64,000 nucleotides of DNA from Agroathelia rolfsii (lineage: Eukaryota; Basidiomycota; Agaricomycetes; Amylocorticiales; Amylocorticiaceae): positions 5,394,001 to 5,458,000 of the forward strand of contig JABRWF010000001.1 in the NCBI GenBank assembly GCA_018343915.1, in the 5' to 3' direction. The notes below the pieces were generated by a model. That model was not told the origin of the DNA. It was given only the letters and a program-made list of their open reading frames with translations, and made no database searches. This document shows, in pieces, positions 1-12,497 of this stretch. Each line of letters opens with the position of its first letter. Position 1 is the stretch's first letter. The translations under genes were made by a program, and so were the position numbers.

Positions 1-607
1 GTGATAAGATCGTAAGTTGAGCGGTGAATCTGATGATGATACAAAGAAAAGGTGATGGAATGATGTAGAAGCAAGCGGGCGGGCATACTACTAGTACAAG
101 AAAAATGCACAAATAAACGAGGGGGAGACCATCAACATGAACAGCTAAACAATAGCAGAGGGAAATACAAGAGAAATGTAGAAAAAGAAGAGATGAAAAA
201 AACCATGAAAGAACCCGCATGTACATTTGTATGTATATATGTGTATATATCTAACGACATCGACGAGCAAGCAAGCAAGCAAATGATGAAGCGAAACGCA
301 TAAGAGAAAAAGAAAACACGGTACAAGTACAACCGATTTTTTTTTTTGGCCAAACGTTCTCCCTATACATCGTACAACAGCAACGACGAACACGTAACCT
401 CTTTATGTTTATGTTTATATATCTGTGTATATGCGCGCAATCGTGACGTTGAGTCCGTATTCCTCTTCTCTCTTTTTTTTTGGTATGGCGGCGTTGGGGG
501 CGAGGATGGAAATGATCCTATCCATACACGTCGTCCGGCTCTTGATTGTGTGTGGGGTATGAGGTGTCTTCTTTTTTTTTGGCGGGGGGTGCGACCGAGT
601 GGATCTT
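1..607. other. No supported gene; 3' flank of the PSP1-domain gene
   Basis: This stretch holds only short reading frames with no recognisable protein. It is A/T-rich, with a GCAA tandem near 270-282, a T-run near 337-346 and two more T-runs near 472-480 and 571-580. Since the PSP1-domain gene ends at 608 on the minus strand, at least the right half is probably its 3' untranslated region. Confidence 0.5.
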
Positions 608-3119
608 CTACTGCTCGTAGCCACCAGGGCCTTGCAACGACGCCATCCAAATTCTGGTCTTGTACAATCTGTTCATGTCGCATTAATAGTCAGCATCAAA
701 AGAATAACAAAGGGCCAACGACGAACCTAAACAGCTCCCTGACCAACTCCCTAAAGTCAATCCGCTTCTCAGCGACGAAATAAAACGTGAGCTTGCGCCG
801 ATCCCACTGGTACTCGGCATCGATGACCTCCATCGGCAGCTTCTTCTGGCGCACTTTGGATTGGCACAACTGCAGCGCTTTCGCTTCGTCTTGGCTTTTT
901 GCGAGTAGGAGCCTTATAAGGGGAAGAGAGGTTATAAGTACAACGAGGAATAGGAAATTAAAAGTAAATAGACGGATTACGCACTGTGCATCACCCGGAC
1001 CCGCCTTGCCATAGATCCTTTTCGGACTAAGCTCTTTCTTTCCCTGCGCACTTGGCGGCGCCGCACCGGGGCTCAATGGCTGCTGCTGCCCATCCTGCTG
1101 CACCGCCGCCGCCGCTGCAGCCGCCGCTGCCAAAATCTGCTGCTGTCTCTGGAACGCCTCGACCTCTGCGAGCGTAATGCGGTCGTTCACCACCTTGCCC
1201 AGATCCTTGCCGCGGTCTGCCTCGACGATAACATAGTCACCCACTCGCACGTCCGTAGCGGAGAGTCCATGCACAGAGGAGTCGTCGGGAAGGTAGAATA
1301 GGTCCGTGCGGCCTGCTTTGAACTCGACGATGTAGAGCGGCCAGGTGGGCGGCACGGCGTGCAGGGGCACGCCGCGGCCGAGGTCGGTGAGGGTTTGAGA
1401 CGACTGGACGTTGCTGTTGCCGTTGTGATGCGACGCGTCAGATGGCGCGCGTTGGCGGTGGATAGTTTGAGTAGAAGAAGCAGTGGTAGTAGTCGGCGTG
1501 GAGAAGAATGCTGCAGCTGTTTGATGTTGCTGACGCGTCCCGTTGGGCGAGATAGGCGAGGTGAGCCCACCGCCATTAGCAGCAGAAAACGACGTCGTCC
1601 GGGCGTGGGTTATGCGGCCCAAGTTCCCGTTCTCACCCGCTGCGCCCGAGCCATTGTACTGCCCGGATAGGAAGCGCGAAGTACCTAGAGTTGACTGCGG
1701 CTGGCCATATACCTCCGCAGCAGCGAGATCAAACGCCGATGTAGTTGACGTCGCCGTGCGCGGACTGCCCGTATCGAGGCTGGGCGATTGCAATTGTTGG
1801 CGGTTACTAAAGGAGCTCGTGGAGGGAATATGGAGACCAAGTTGGTGGCGATACGAAGACGGACCACCGCCAAATCCAGCACCTGAACCATAGTCTTGCG
1901 AAGAGAGTGGAACATGGATAGGGAGCGACGAGGGCTGGCTGGGCGGGAACGCTGACGAGGAAGATGAGGAAGACGCGCCGCCGGGACCATCGTGCAAATT
2001 CAAACTATTCAAGTCATCCGCGAGATCATCGTCCGAGAGCATGAGCCCGCCGCGTGCAAAGGACGAGGTGGCCGAGGACTGGAACATGCTGCCGCTGCTA
2101 CCGCCAACATCGTCGTTATCCTCATCAGGGGCGTTGAAGCCGATGATGGTGCCCCGTCGGGGTTGGACAATGCTAACACTGTGTCGCCGACTCGTCGTGC
2201 CGCTTGTGCCGCCCGATTCATCGCGGAAAGCGTGATGCTGGCCACCAGCCCAGAGCTCGCGGAACGTCGAGCTATCGTCAAGCAATATCTGGCCAACATC
2301 ACGCACAAACGGGCTCATGTTGCTAATATCCGTCGGGTTGTTGTTGTTCCCATTCCCACCGTACGAGTCGAACGCGGACGAATACCTGCCAAGAGCACCG
2401 CCAAGGGAGCCATAGCGGCTCCCCGCAGGCGGTTTGATATCGCCGTAGCGCGAGCCAGGGATGTTGAGCGGATTAGACGAGAACGCGTCAGTGCCCCAGC
2501 CTTGGCCTGCGGTGGTGTTGAGTGGTGAAGAGCTGATGTTGCTGTTGCCAAAACCGCCAAATGCGCTCTGACGAGTCGTCGTCGCCAGCGACTGAGAACG
2601 GCTCTTGGTCGGATCAAAACCAAATGTACTCCGTCCGCGCGGCTGGAGGAGGGGAGAGGGCACGTAGTGGTCCTCGTAGGCAGCATCGCTGGCTGCCTCG
2701 GACTCGTCGTCCTCAAACGTGGACGCGAATGCGCGGTCACGCATCGCGCTCGAAAACGTCGATTGTTGGGGGCTGGCCGAGAAGGAAGAGGAGCGGGTGG
2801 GGACGGACATGGCAATAGGCATACCCATGCGCCCAGAAGCAGAGGAGGCGGAGGCAGAGACAGCGATAGAACCGGAGTTGGTACGAGATGCGGACCAGGG
2901 GGAAGAGGAAGAGGAGAGGCCGTTGTTGGTCGGGATGGGGATCGTCTTTTGTTGGGAGATGGAGGAAGAGGTGAAAGATGAGGGCATGAATGACTGATCG
3001 TCAGTCGTTCGTGGGGGTTGGCTCGCCGCACGCTGGCTGAAATTGAGGTGCGAACCGGTCAAGAAGCGGTTGGGACGGTCGATGGTGTCATCTGACTCGA
3101 GATGATGCCTGGAATCCAT
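608..3119 (-). CDS. PSP1 C-terminal domain protein (793 aa, 3 exons)
   Basis: Exons from 5' to 3' are 3119-985, 912-727 and 668-608, with introns of 72 and 58 nt; the joined length is 2382 nt. The first ~560 residues are Ser/Gly/Asn-rich and probably disordered. The conserved PSP1 domain then begins at LYIVEFKAGRTDLFYLPD and continues through the segment GDYVIVEADRGKDLGKV. It runs over the first intron (GDAQ/LLLAKSQDEA) and ends LFR/LYKTRIWM across the second. The two introns are needed because reading through them destroys the most conserved part of the domain. A poly-Ala run follows the QRQQQ segment. In yeast, PSP1 is a suppressor of DNA polymerase alpha mutations and is found in P-bodies; its biochemical role is not settled. 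The start is the first Met of the long exon; an upstream coding exon is possible but not seen. Confidence 0.88.
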
Positions 3120-4982
3120 TGTAAACTATGTTGCTATTTCTCTCTATGGGGACTCTATGCGATGAATGGGAGATGCGTAAATAGGGTCGTGTGATACTGA
3201 TTATGATGATGGGCTGCTGCTGCCGCTGCTGATTCTGGCAGTCAATCCTATACCGAGTGGAAACGAGCTGATGAGCCACCGAGAGAAGACTAAAGGGTGG
3301 ATTGCATATGACCCACCGACTGGTAGATCAATAGAGAGTCTAATACGGCAGATGGGACGTCTGTGTGAGATCACTGGCCGTGTGCACAAATAGAAATAAG
3401 ATTGGGATGTAGCAAGCGGCTGGCCGAAAGGCGGAATTGGGTCAGAAGAAGGGGGGGGGGGGGGCACTAGAGGGGGAATCAATGAGATGTGTCTAAGATC
3501 GGTATAGAGTCGTGAGTGGATATTGCTCTAAGGACGTGAAATGACGATGCTCTATAGATCAGAAAGCACAAAGAGAGAGAGAAAGAACGAGATGGTGGTC
3601 GATGGTCAAGAGTCGGAAATCCGAAGTCGTTTCTGGGGAAGGCCTAATTATCCCTGGCACATGACCCCATTATCCCCAGGTCACATGATCATTTCCCCTC
3701 ATCACATGATTCCCTGCGCATGCATTCACCAGGCTTCCGACCGAGACTCGCTATGAACTCTATCGCTCGGATTGAGAGCGCGCAAATGTGGAACCAACGC
3801 GCAACCGGCGAATTGTCGCAAAAAAAAAAAAACCTATATTACGTGCTTGGGCCATTTGTAAAATGCACTCCTTGCCCATTGGCACTGGCTTGTGCCACCA
3901 TCACCCCCTTTTTCCACCTTGGAGAAAGACTATTGGATAGGGGCACGAATGATCTGCCGAGTCCAAGTCTCGCGGACATTGCTCACAAGACCGATATTTG
4001 TAGCCAGCATCATCATCAGACCGGATCATGACCACAGCCATTTGAATTGCTGGATGCGGCCTGGCCTGGCTCAGACGACCTCTCTGGTGAATGATCCCGC
4101 TTGGCAGTGGCAATAATAGAAGTACATCGTATTCAGTCCTACAACTACCTACACCAAATCATGATTAATACTTCTCGCCAATTATCAGTTAAGATCAAGA
4201 CTGGAGCCTGAGTGAGCATACATTTACGTTACGTTCGTTGTTAACTTTAATGAAATGAAATTGGTGTTGTCTTTTACATATTCGTGCCAAGTAACACCCC
4301 AGACGACTTCTATAGGCTTCTTAAAAATGGCCGATTTCTATTTTTTACACATCCATCATACAATTTTCTACCAGCAAGCGCCTTTGATATTCTATCACCC
4401 GGGTAATTCTTGAATACGTGTACGACGCAAGTCGTCCGGGTTACAATTATTGACCGAAAGACAAATGTGTGTGCAACTTGCGCTAGGCATATATGAAATA
4501 TTGCCAAGTATTGTAGCCTGGGCATCGGCTTGAGAGGCGCTCATGGCCGAGCAAGAAGTGCGTACTGGGAGGTTGTGCATGTATTCACAATTCCCATAAA
4601 CGCCGATTGAAATGATTGAATCCATGGATTAATGTATTCGAGTGGGTCGGAATCTGTTTAAAGTCCACAAACAAAAACGTTGTCACCCCAAGTACAGCTT
4701 TCTTCACTTCTTCACAGCTCTTCGAGCTCACGCTATTATACAATGTAACCTTCTGAAAGACAACACTCGGGCCATTTCATGTTCTCAATCGTAGTTTGTG
4801 CATGGATGCAATGATATTCAGTATTCAATTTAGAACAGTGTCAAGTCCAGGTCAAATGACCAAGAACGATAATCTCCACTTCTCGGAATAAACTAGTAAA
4901 CACGACGCACCTGACAGGCAGCGACAACCCATTGAAATAAACAAATCCAGTTCAGGAAAAAGGTAAAATCGCAAATGGAGCT
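3120..4982. other. Intergenic, no supported gene
   Basis: This is the upstream region of the PSP1-domain gene. It contains a G14 run at 3451-3464 and an A-run near 3819-3830. The short reading frames between 3541 and 4625 lack recognisable domains and paired splice signals. Confidence 0.5.
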
Positions 4983-5721
4983 TTACACAGATGCATGACC
5001 TGATGACCCGGCTATGTGATGCCCAGAAGCACCACTAAGCACGGTTAAAGCACCTGAAATGTCTTCGCCCCCTAGAAAAATGTGGGAAGCCTTGCCATCG
5101 AGATCATCATTACCACCTGATTTCGACATACAGGAGGCAAAGTGGAGGAAAAAAAAAGGTACCGATAGCAAACCGACAAACCAGATTTGGCGACTGACAT
5201 ATGCATGAGAGGCCGCCTGATTCACCGTCACGTAGTAATGATGAGGCGCTATGTCAATCACAGGATATAAAATATTTCGAGTGCTCTTGAATATATTCAT
5301 GTCACTCAATGAGCGCCAACGAACATCAATGACACGCTTATGCTGTGCAATCTATAGCTACTCGCTGTGGGTAATCGGAATGTGGATGGTACGTACAACC
5401 CAAGCTAGCTATAAGGATGTAACGCAAATCCGTAGCAGCAAGAATATAGGGGGCGTCAAATGGACGGCGTTGACATGGGACATTGCAATACTGAATACGG
5501 TTAGGGACGCACGCCCACGCCCACATAGCTAGATGACATCGACAAGTTACGGGGATATCGATGTTGTTTACAGCCATTAGGAGTTCAAGAGAAACACATG
5601 AGGAGAAATTGCTGTGGGCTATGCTGTCCCACCATGATGAAAATGACAGTATGAGTCCAACCCAAGGGGTGATATTGGTGGAAGCCGTGCGCAAACAACT
5701 GGGCGGCCCGTAACGGGCCAT
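4983..5721 (-). CDS. Possible multi-exon gene for a small membrane protein (unresolved)
   Basis: I do not recognise this. A minus-strand frame from about 5337 to 4983 reads RVIDVRWRSLSDMNIFKS and then contains one clear hydrophobic helix (IWFVGLLSVPFFFLHFA) and a Gly/Ser/His-rich tail. Upstream, frames between 5721 and 5338 hold another hydrophobic stretch (WVGLILSFSSWW) broken by possible introns, for example a donor GTAAAC near 5571 and CTAAC followed by CAG near 5490. I could not join these pieces in one frame, so the exon structure is unknown. If real, it would be divergent from the GT25 gene with about 100 bp between them. It may equally be chance open frame. Confidence 0.22.
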
Positions 5722-5815
5722 GGACAGTCCGGTTCAACTCGGTTGGTTCCGAATCTGTGCAATCTTCAACTTGAAAGTTGTGCAACTCGAACCTTGAAAA
5801 CACTGTTATGGCTAA

Positions 5816-7375
5816 ATGGCCTCGCCTCCGCATCGTTGTATGAAAATCACCTTGTTGTCTGTACTCTCATGTCTATGCGTCATAATGCTTCTAGCTTCAA
5901 GTTTGCTCTATCTCAGTGCCTCTTCTTCCTCAATTATTCTTCGGCATTTCCCGTCATTCGAAAGAACTCGGTGCTGGTCTTCTAGCCTCGCTTCATCTCT
6001 TGTATACGCGAATTCAAGACCATCCAACACCGCCATTTCTTCTCAATCTCTAGCCTTTGGCATATTTTCCCACATCTATGTCGTCTCACTCGCACGCCGA
6101 CTCGATCGCCGGGCGGACATGTCCCGGCTCATGGATGGCTTAGGACTCAAGCACACGAGCTGGTCTTATGTGGATGCTACAAAGGCTGAGAGCTACATTG
6201 TATATGATATATTGTCTTCTGTTGCCGAGTTTAGATCGCAACAGGAAAACGCGCGGAACTCTAAGAACTTTTGGCCTGCGGACGAGAGTATGCTACTGGC
6301 TTCGGAAAACCTCGATACCCGAATACTTCCAAATTCTCTTGAGCAAGAGGACGAAGAAAAAATCGGCAACTATTCATGGGTTGGGACCCAGAACATGACT
6401 TGTGCTGAGAGAGACAACGATATACCACCTTTTGCTCCTGACATGGCAGATTACCTCCGTCTCACGCCAGCCAAGATAGCCTGTTGGCATTCTCACGAAA
6501 AAGTTATCGAATTGTCTATTACTCAAAACGATGCTTCTATTTTGCGTACAAGCTTGGCGCACTCTCTTGATGCATTCGACGGAAGCAGGCTTCAGCCGCA
6601 TCAAGATTTTGCCTATCAAGGTGACTGTATCGACGACACCTCTGAGAACTCAAGTCCGTCAAGGTCAAGACAGCAACTTCCTATTCTCGTACTTGAAGAT
6701 GACGTCGACATTCAACGTGACATTTCAACACGTCTTTCCGCCCTCTGGCCGGCACTGCCAAGAGACTGGGACATCGTCTTCCTCGGCCACTGCTGGTCAA
6801 ACGAATCTGTCCGCCCCGCCATAGCTTCTTACACTCCATCGTCACCGCTCCCTGCACTATCTCGCCGCTGGTTCCCACTATCAAACCACTATCTATGGCA
6901 AATCAGTGGGTCGTCCTCGTCCCTGGATACCCTTTCTCGGACGACGTTCCTTCACCCGTCCTCAGCGCCGAAGTGCACGCATGCATACGCGCTCTCGCCC
7001 CGCGGTGCACACAGACTCCTCGCGCACCTGCGATACAAGCCATTTGCGTACTCGAGAGCGCTCGACCAGGCGTTTGCGTGGTTAGTCTCTGGTGTAGGTG
7101 TTGATGGAGATGATGACACATCCCAGGTTGAGAACGGGGATGGGAAGAAGAGTGTCAGCCGCGCCCCGAGGTTGAAAGCGTTCTCGATCGTGCCGAGTTT
7201 GATCGTGCAGAGGAAGGTTGGGAAGAGTGATGTCTGGATGGCTGGTGGTCGTAGTCATGAGGGTGATGGAAATAGATTGGGGAATGATAACAAGACAAAG
7301 GGGAGTAGTTGGAAGGATGAGCTCTGGGACGGCGTACTTGCTGCAACGGACAGAAAAAGATTCAACATGGATTGA
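5816..7375 (+). CDS. Glycosyltransferase family 25 type protein (519 aa, single exon)
   Basis: The frame is uninterrupted and starts with a likely signal anchor: a hydrophobic stretch at about residues 8-35 after a short basic N-terminus, predicting a type II Golgi or ER protein. The body matches the GT25/LPS glycosyltransferase fold. The opening strand is HIYVVSLARRLDRRADM. The acidic metal-binding motif VLEDDVDI is followed by WDIVFLGHCW. Later come CTHAYALSPRGAHRLLAHL and RALDQAFAWLV, the usual family order. Family members transfer galactose or glucose from nucleotide sugars to proteins or glycans; the acceptor here cannot be told. An acidic linker between about residues 150 and 280 is longer than in bacterial members. 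The first Met is used because it places the anchor at the N-terminus. Confidence 0.85.
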   Translation: MASPPHRCMKITLLSVLSCLCVIMLLASSLLYLSASSSSIILRHFPSFERTRCWSSSLASSLVYANSRPSNTAISSQSLAFGIFSHIYVVSLARRLDRRADMSRLMDGLGLKHTSWSYVDATKAESYIVYDILSSVAEFRSQQENARNSKNFWPADESMLLASENLDTRILPNSLEQEDEEKIGNYSWVGTQNMTCAERDNDIPPFAPDMADYLRLTPAKIACWHSHEKVIELSITQNDASILRTSLAHSLDAFDGSRLQPHQDFAYQGDCIDDTSENSSPSRSRQQLPILVLEDDVDIQRDISTRLSALWPALPRDWDIVFLGHCWSNESVRPAIASYTPSSPLPALSRRWFPLSNHYLWQISGSSSSLDTLSRTTFLHPSSAPKCTHAYALSPRGAHRLLAHLRYKPFAYSRALDQAFAWLVSGVGVDGDDDTSQVENGDGKKSVSRAPRLKAFSIVPSLIVQRKVGKSDVWMAGGRSHEGDGNRLGNDNKTKGSSWKDELWDGVLAATDRKRFNMD

Positions 7376-7862
7376 AGATTTCAAAATTTGCTTACAACAT
7401 TTACACGGCTTCACATGGGCTCATCACATGTAGTAAAGTGGTAGTATAAGCCTTAAGGGCCTCAAAATACCACTATAAATAAACGGATTTCCGTCTGACC
7501 ATGGACTCTGGAGTCGTAGGTTTTTTGCTCTGGTCGGAACCTTGGGTTGCTGTTAGTAGTTAATCTTGGGCGCAAGTTTTGGAAATCTTGGGACTCGCGC
7601 GCCAATTTGCATTCATTTCTACTCGAGACACTATTAGAGTAGTTCCCTGCAGGCAGACTGCCTCATTGAAGTAAATCATTACCATTGCATTGATGTTCTC
7701 ACACTTATTGCTGTATCTCACTCCAAGGAAATTGCAGAAGCATAAAATGAAAGTGTTATGAATCCCTGTTTTTGAGATAAAAGGAGATTACACTGCCGCT
7801 CAGCTCCGTGGGTTTGTTTATAACAGCAATCCCCAAGTACTACTATTGTGTTGTATCAAATC
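7376..7862. other. Intergenic between convergent GT25 and P450 genes
   Basis: Only 3' flanks of the two converging genes are expected here. I see no coding frame or RNA gene. Confidence 0.55.
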
Positions 7863-9982
7863 TTAGGCCTTACCGGCCTGGAATTCCTGGATAAGGGCAA
7901 CAGCTTGAGCTGAACGAGGCTTGACGTCAATCTTGTACGGCTCGAGGTGACTAACGGAATGAATTTAATTGAAGTTTAAAATAGTAAATATACATTACTT
8001 ACCAAACAAATCCTGGTGTTACACGACAGATGGGCTCCACAACAACACCATCCTTGACCTCTTTTTGAATATTAAAAACTGCTATGGACATCGTGCAGGC
8101 AATGAACACAGTCTCGTCAGCGAGAAGGCGACCGGAGCATATCCTATCATCGGAATAAGCAATCAAGGCTTTAGATAAGTAGCCTGAGGAATGTAATACC
8201 TTCTACCGAAACCAAAAACCATTTCACGTGGATCTTTTTCAGGGCTCTCACCGAGGAAACGCTCAGGCATAAACCTTTCGGGTTCTTTATATAGACGAGG
8301 ATCCTTCAGCATGAACCTTTACAGCGTTTCAGTCTATGCTGGAGTCAACTTGAAGCTCAAAGTAGGCTTACTGAATATTTGGCAAAATAGTCGATCCTTT
8401 AGGTATAAAGTACCCTGCATGTATATCATCCTGAGATGTCTTATGGGGAACACCTTGTCACATGAAGCCGGTTCAACGCTTGATTTTCGCTCAAATGCTA
8501 ATCGGCACTGACCGTTGGGTACAACAACATTCCAACGGAACACTTCAAGTATCAATGCATTGACATACGGAAGATGAGTCCTGTCTGTGATTGACGGAAG
8601 TCGTTGGATTCCCACAACTGCATCAACTTCTTCTTGAGCTTTCTTGAATACATCAGGATTGAGTGCCATGGCCAAGAAGAAGCCTCGAATAGTAGAAACA
8701 GTCTGTATATGTCGATATGAGGTGAAAGGTGTGTCTCTGTCTCACAAAGGAATCGAAACACGAATACTCACTGTATCTGCGCCAGCAGCATAAATAGCCA
8801 TTGATGCCATCTTAATCATATGCTCATCCTCTGGTGAGATGTTCCCTTCAGCTAGGAGATCTGAAGTGAACGACGGTATAGCCGTGCCTGCTGCCTAAAT
8901 GTCATAAAAGCTTGGTTAAGTGAAATTATTCTGATATGCTCCGTGGCTCTCGGACTATTTACCATTTGCTCCTTGACTAGTTGGAAGGGAGTATTTATAA
9001 ACTCCTGGATTTGATCTGACCATTTTTTAGCTGATTTCTTGAAATGTGTACCGGGGAACCAATTAGGTAGTTTTTCCACTAGTTATAATACTTAAGCGCC
9101 CTGAAATACTGCCTGAATTGATTTACTCACAGCTGGGGAAAAGGTCTACCATCCATGGTAACGAGTCAAGGTTTATAATGAAGGAAAACTCCCTGAGTAA
9201 TTTATCAGCACTAAATATCAGGGGATCGTCGTGGTCCTCTGTGGTATATCCGTATGTAATCTTGAGAACAATTGATCCCGCAAATCTGTGAACAAGCATG
9301 ACATGTTGGCTAGCCTGAACAGAATCAACGAGTAGGTTCATGGGCTAGCCACTTACAGTCTAATGCAATCAGCTAAGTCCTCTGGTGAAGACAATATACG
9401 TTGCAGAAATCTATGGCTCTCGCCTTCAATGATGCTGTAATGCCTACTCAGAGCTGACTGAGTCCCAAGTAGCTTGTGGATGTATGCGCGCTGTTGTCTC
9501 CAGAGCGGTCCAGGCTGTGCAAGTGACGCAACCTCACTCCAACCAGATAGCTTGATCATAGACGTCATATTCCTATCGGAGTAAATGGAACCTTTAGATT
9601 CCATCATATCGATTGCCATTTGGGCGGAGTTGATAATAATGGTATGTTGGTTGAGCATAGACAAGTGCACAATGTCCCCTAAAGTTGGCATGAAGATATG
9701 CATGAGTATCAAGTGCTAGCAGCACACGGGAAGCGTATACACTCAACCATATTTTTGAGCCAATGTTGCCGATGAGTATAAATTCTCTTCCGCAGAGGAT
9801 GAGGATCGAAGTGCCTGGCGGATTAGAGAGACAAATGAAGGGCCGGGTGGTAAGGGAGGCCGTCTGTTACTAGGTAGTAGATACCTCAACAAATACAAAA
9901 AGATTGCAGTGAAAATAGCCAAGAAAGCTATGGAGTCAAGCATGTCAAAGATAGGGAAAAGATCTACTTGAACAGCCACCAT
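7863..9982 (-). CDS. Cytochrome P450 monooxygenase (522 aa, 10 exons)
   Basis: Exons 5' to 3': 9982-9748, 9678-9357, 9285-9131, 9078-8963, 8894-8772, 8702-8513, 8453-8372, 8316-8200, 8143-8003, 7950-7863. They total 1569 nt and all nine introns (52-71 nt) are GT-AG. An N-terminal membrane anchor (IAFLAIFTAIFLYLL) is followed by the proline hinge PPLPPGP. Diagnostic motifs are all present: I-helix AGADTTVST near residue 315, K-helix ExxR as EVFR, MPERF, and the haem loop FGFGRRICSGR with the thiolate Cys near residue 449. This is a microsomal class II enzyme that needs a P450 reductase. The motifs resemble the large CYP expansions of Agaricomycetes often annotated as O-methylsterigmatocystin oxidoreductase-like, but the substrate cannot be inferred. 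No other secondary-metabolism gene is adjacent. An in-frame Met further upstream exists; 9982 puts the anchor at the start. Confidence 0.95.
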
Positions 9983-10889
9983 AATATTTATCAAGACTTG
10001 AGTTTTTATATATTTATACATCCTGCCGCTGCCGGCTCGGCTAAAACGTAATTGAGAACAATGAAGATGTGCCTCATGGCCCTTATCTCGTAGTATACTT
10101 GGAGTCCGGAAGGGATTGGGGCTTTCTTCTTTCTTCTTGCTTAGTCGGATTAACCTCCCTACTACAGGCATTCAATAGTACAGTAGCGTGCGAAAAAAAA
10201 AATACGGAAGATAGAGACACCCGTGATTAATGTCGTCAATGTATGAACATGAGACGAGTTCAAGTAGTGAAGGAGGTTTGAGGGGCACACAAGGACTTTA
10301 AGCCTTGGGATTGCACTGGGAGGAATACGAATAGGAGGACGCAGAAAATTATTCATACTGTGTTCACATGTCCAGGGAGCGTACTTAAGGAAAGTAATAT
10401 AGATGGGGCGCTACATTTGCGTGACTATGGTTGCTGAGAGACAAGTATTGGATGGCGTGAAGGAGTCCACATGTCTTCAGAAGCGCTTCAATTCCAGGAA
10501 TTTGTCCTTTTAAATACCGTTAAGTAGCTCGTTTTTTTCTGTCTCTTTCTTGTTTACGCCATAGCTTTGCCACTCGTTAGTACCACAACTCTGCATTAAA
10601 CGCAAGAATATGTGGTATTGCATTCGTCGTCAATTAAAGCCATAATTGTAAGCTGTTGCAGACTTTTAGGTCAATTTACCAGTTCATGGCGCTCGAAACG
10701 TCTTTTTATATCTGCTCTCGTGCATGTGGGTTATCTGGTTGCGTGATTTCGAGACTTTGGGGCATAGGTGGTCAGAGAATTGCACCAATGTGATAAATAT
10801 ATTCTAAAGAAGTATGAAATCCAGTGAGAAGCGAATGACTGGATTAAGATAATTTTAAGTTCGCGTTCAGCCGGGGTTACATCCGAAGC
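9983..10889. other. Intergenic upstream of the P450
   Basis: No supported gene. The minus-strand frame that runs upstream of the P450 start is open to about 10171 but lacks conserved content, so it is taken as 5' leader and promoter. Confidence 0.5.
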
Positions 10890-11960
10890 CTCAAATATAT
10901 AGAGATGAGCGCGAAAATATTAAATAACGAGACGTGAGGTTGTAGCAATGGGGAAGGAGCCTTTCTAGAATATCCCTATGTGATCTCAAGGATAAGAGTT
11001 TTAAAGAGGATAGCCGGATATTGAAGTTGTCAAGGTATGGATAGGATACGAGATAAAGTTGTAAAGGGGGTATAAGGTGCACACGAAAATCTTGAGTCTG
11101 GGAAGTGTGTCGGGTGGCACAGGAACTGGCAGGAGGGGTATCATGCTTGGATAGTCACATCCAGGAAGTGAACATCACCAAAGTACGATAGATGCGGCAA
11201 TACGTCAATGAAGCCATCCATATTGAGGGTCAAGAATTGAAGGGCATGAAGCGGTCCACGAGCATTCAAAAAATTCTTGATATTGTTAAGCCGACCTTGA
11301 AGCTTCATTTTGACGAGTTTCTATGTTAATAAAATATTCAGAAGAGAGATAGGATGAATGGTCGGCGGAAGTCCATGGATTGGTTCTTGATGTTGCAGTG
11401 TCTGTATGGCCGTCATAGGCAAAGGATCTTCGAGCTCCACAAGAATACATTCCCAGAAGGGCATCCGTATATTACAAAGGTTTTGGTATGAAAGCAACCT
11501 TGAGTGGCGTCCCATAATGAGCGAATTCAAGAAGCTCAAGTGTTTCAGCATGGGAAAGCGGATATCACTTATTGTTAAAGCCAGAAGTCTAGAATCTACA
11601 GCTCATCTTCCAATCTACTCCCAAACGATGCAATTTCCGATTTTCATTGCAGCGTGCAGCTCCTGATACGGTTTGCTACATGTGGTGATGTCATAAATTC
11701 AAGATATTTCAGGACGTTTTCTACTTGATTGGAAGATTGGACGTATGGGTACCACCAGGCCTTATCTCCGCCCGCAAAGTCGTATCCTATACACACACTA
11801 ACCTAAAAAACAACAGATGTGAATATCAGAGGCTGTGCAATTTCTCTGAGCTGGCTCAAGATCAGGGATAATTCGTGCCCTATTTTCCAAGCCAAAGGAT
11901 CTGGATAAAATCAGGCCCCAGATTCCATGGAGAATGTCGATTGGTCCATACTTTTATTTT
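10890..11960 (-). pseudogene. Decayed F-box family copy 1
   Basis: This is a degenerate relative of the open F-box gene at 62883. Reading the minus strand from about 11955, fragments in changing frames match it in order. They include NLGPDFIQILW (shifted F-box), LREIAQPLIFTSV, VLKYLEFMTSPHVANRI, and MLKHLSFLNSLIMGRHSRLLS with a frame running on to 11321. Further down come VLPHLSYFGDVHFLDV near 11150-11215 and then a PRLKIFV...YPIHTL piece near 11000-11090. Several stop codons and frame changes interrupt it, for example directly after the RSCTLQ segment. No single reading frame covers more than about 80 residues. It is not expected to make a functional protein. Confidence 0.72.
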
Positions 11961-12497
11961 AGTCGGATGACACTGGCAGCTGATCTCGAGAAGGGAGAGA
12001 GGTTTTTTAGTAGATGAACAAGACAAACAGCGCGTAATATATAAAATAAAGAGGTGCTGACGCTAAAGGTCGTTGACAGAAAAGCTGTTGCGAGAATGTC
12101 AATCATGACGTCATACACCGCTTATTTAAATTGCACTGTGTTGCCACGCTCAGCATATATTCGACGATACCAAGTGCATGTGATAGTCTGATAGTCTTTC
12201 TTGGCAGACTCCGAGCTCGCTGGCGCACGCCTGTGTGACAGAAGCTATGTCTAGGACGGGAATGGAATGAATTGGATTATAAACGACACAGTACAGTTAG
12301 TGTAGTATTAATTGCTATTCGACTTCGAGCCCTATAAATTCAACTGGAACATGATGCCGTGGCTAATGGATAGTGTAATGCACCATCAGAGAGTATTTAT
12401 CCATGATGTTCCAGGTGACATCATCTAGTATCAACTATTCTCAAGCTCAAACGCTGAGTATAACACATAAACTTGAGCTAGGAAAATAGCCATGAGA
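11961..12497. other. Intergenic, nothing recognised
   Basis: A/T-rich flank between the decayed F-box copy and the 3' end of the DUF6533 gene. No coding frame seen. Confidence 0.5.
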
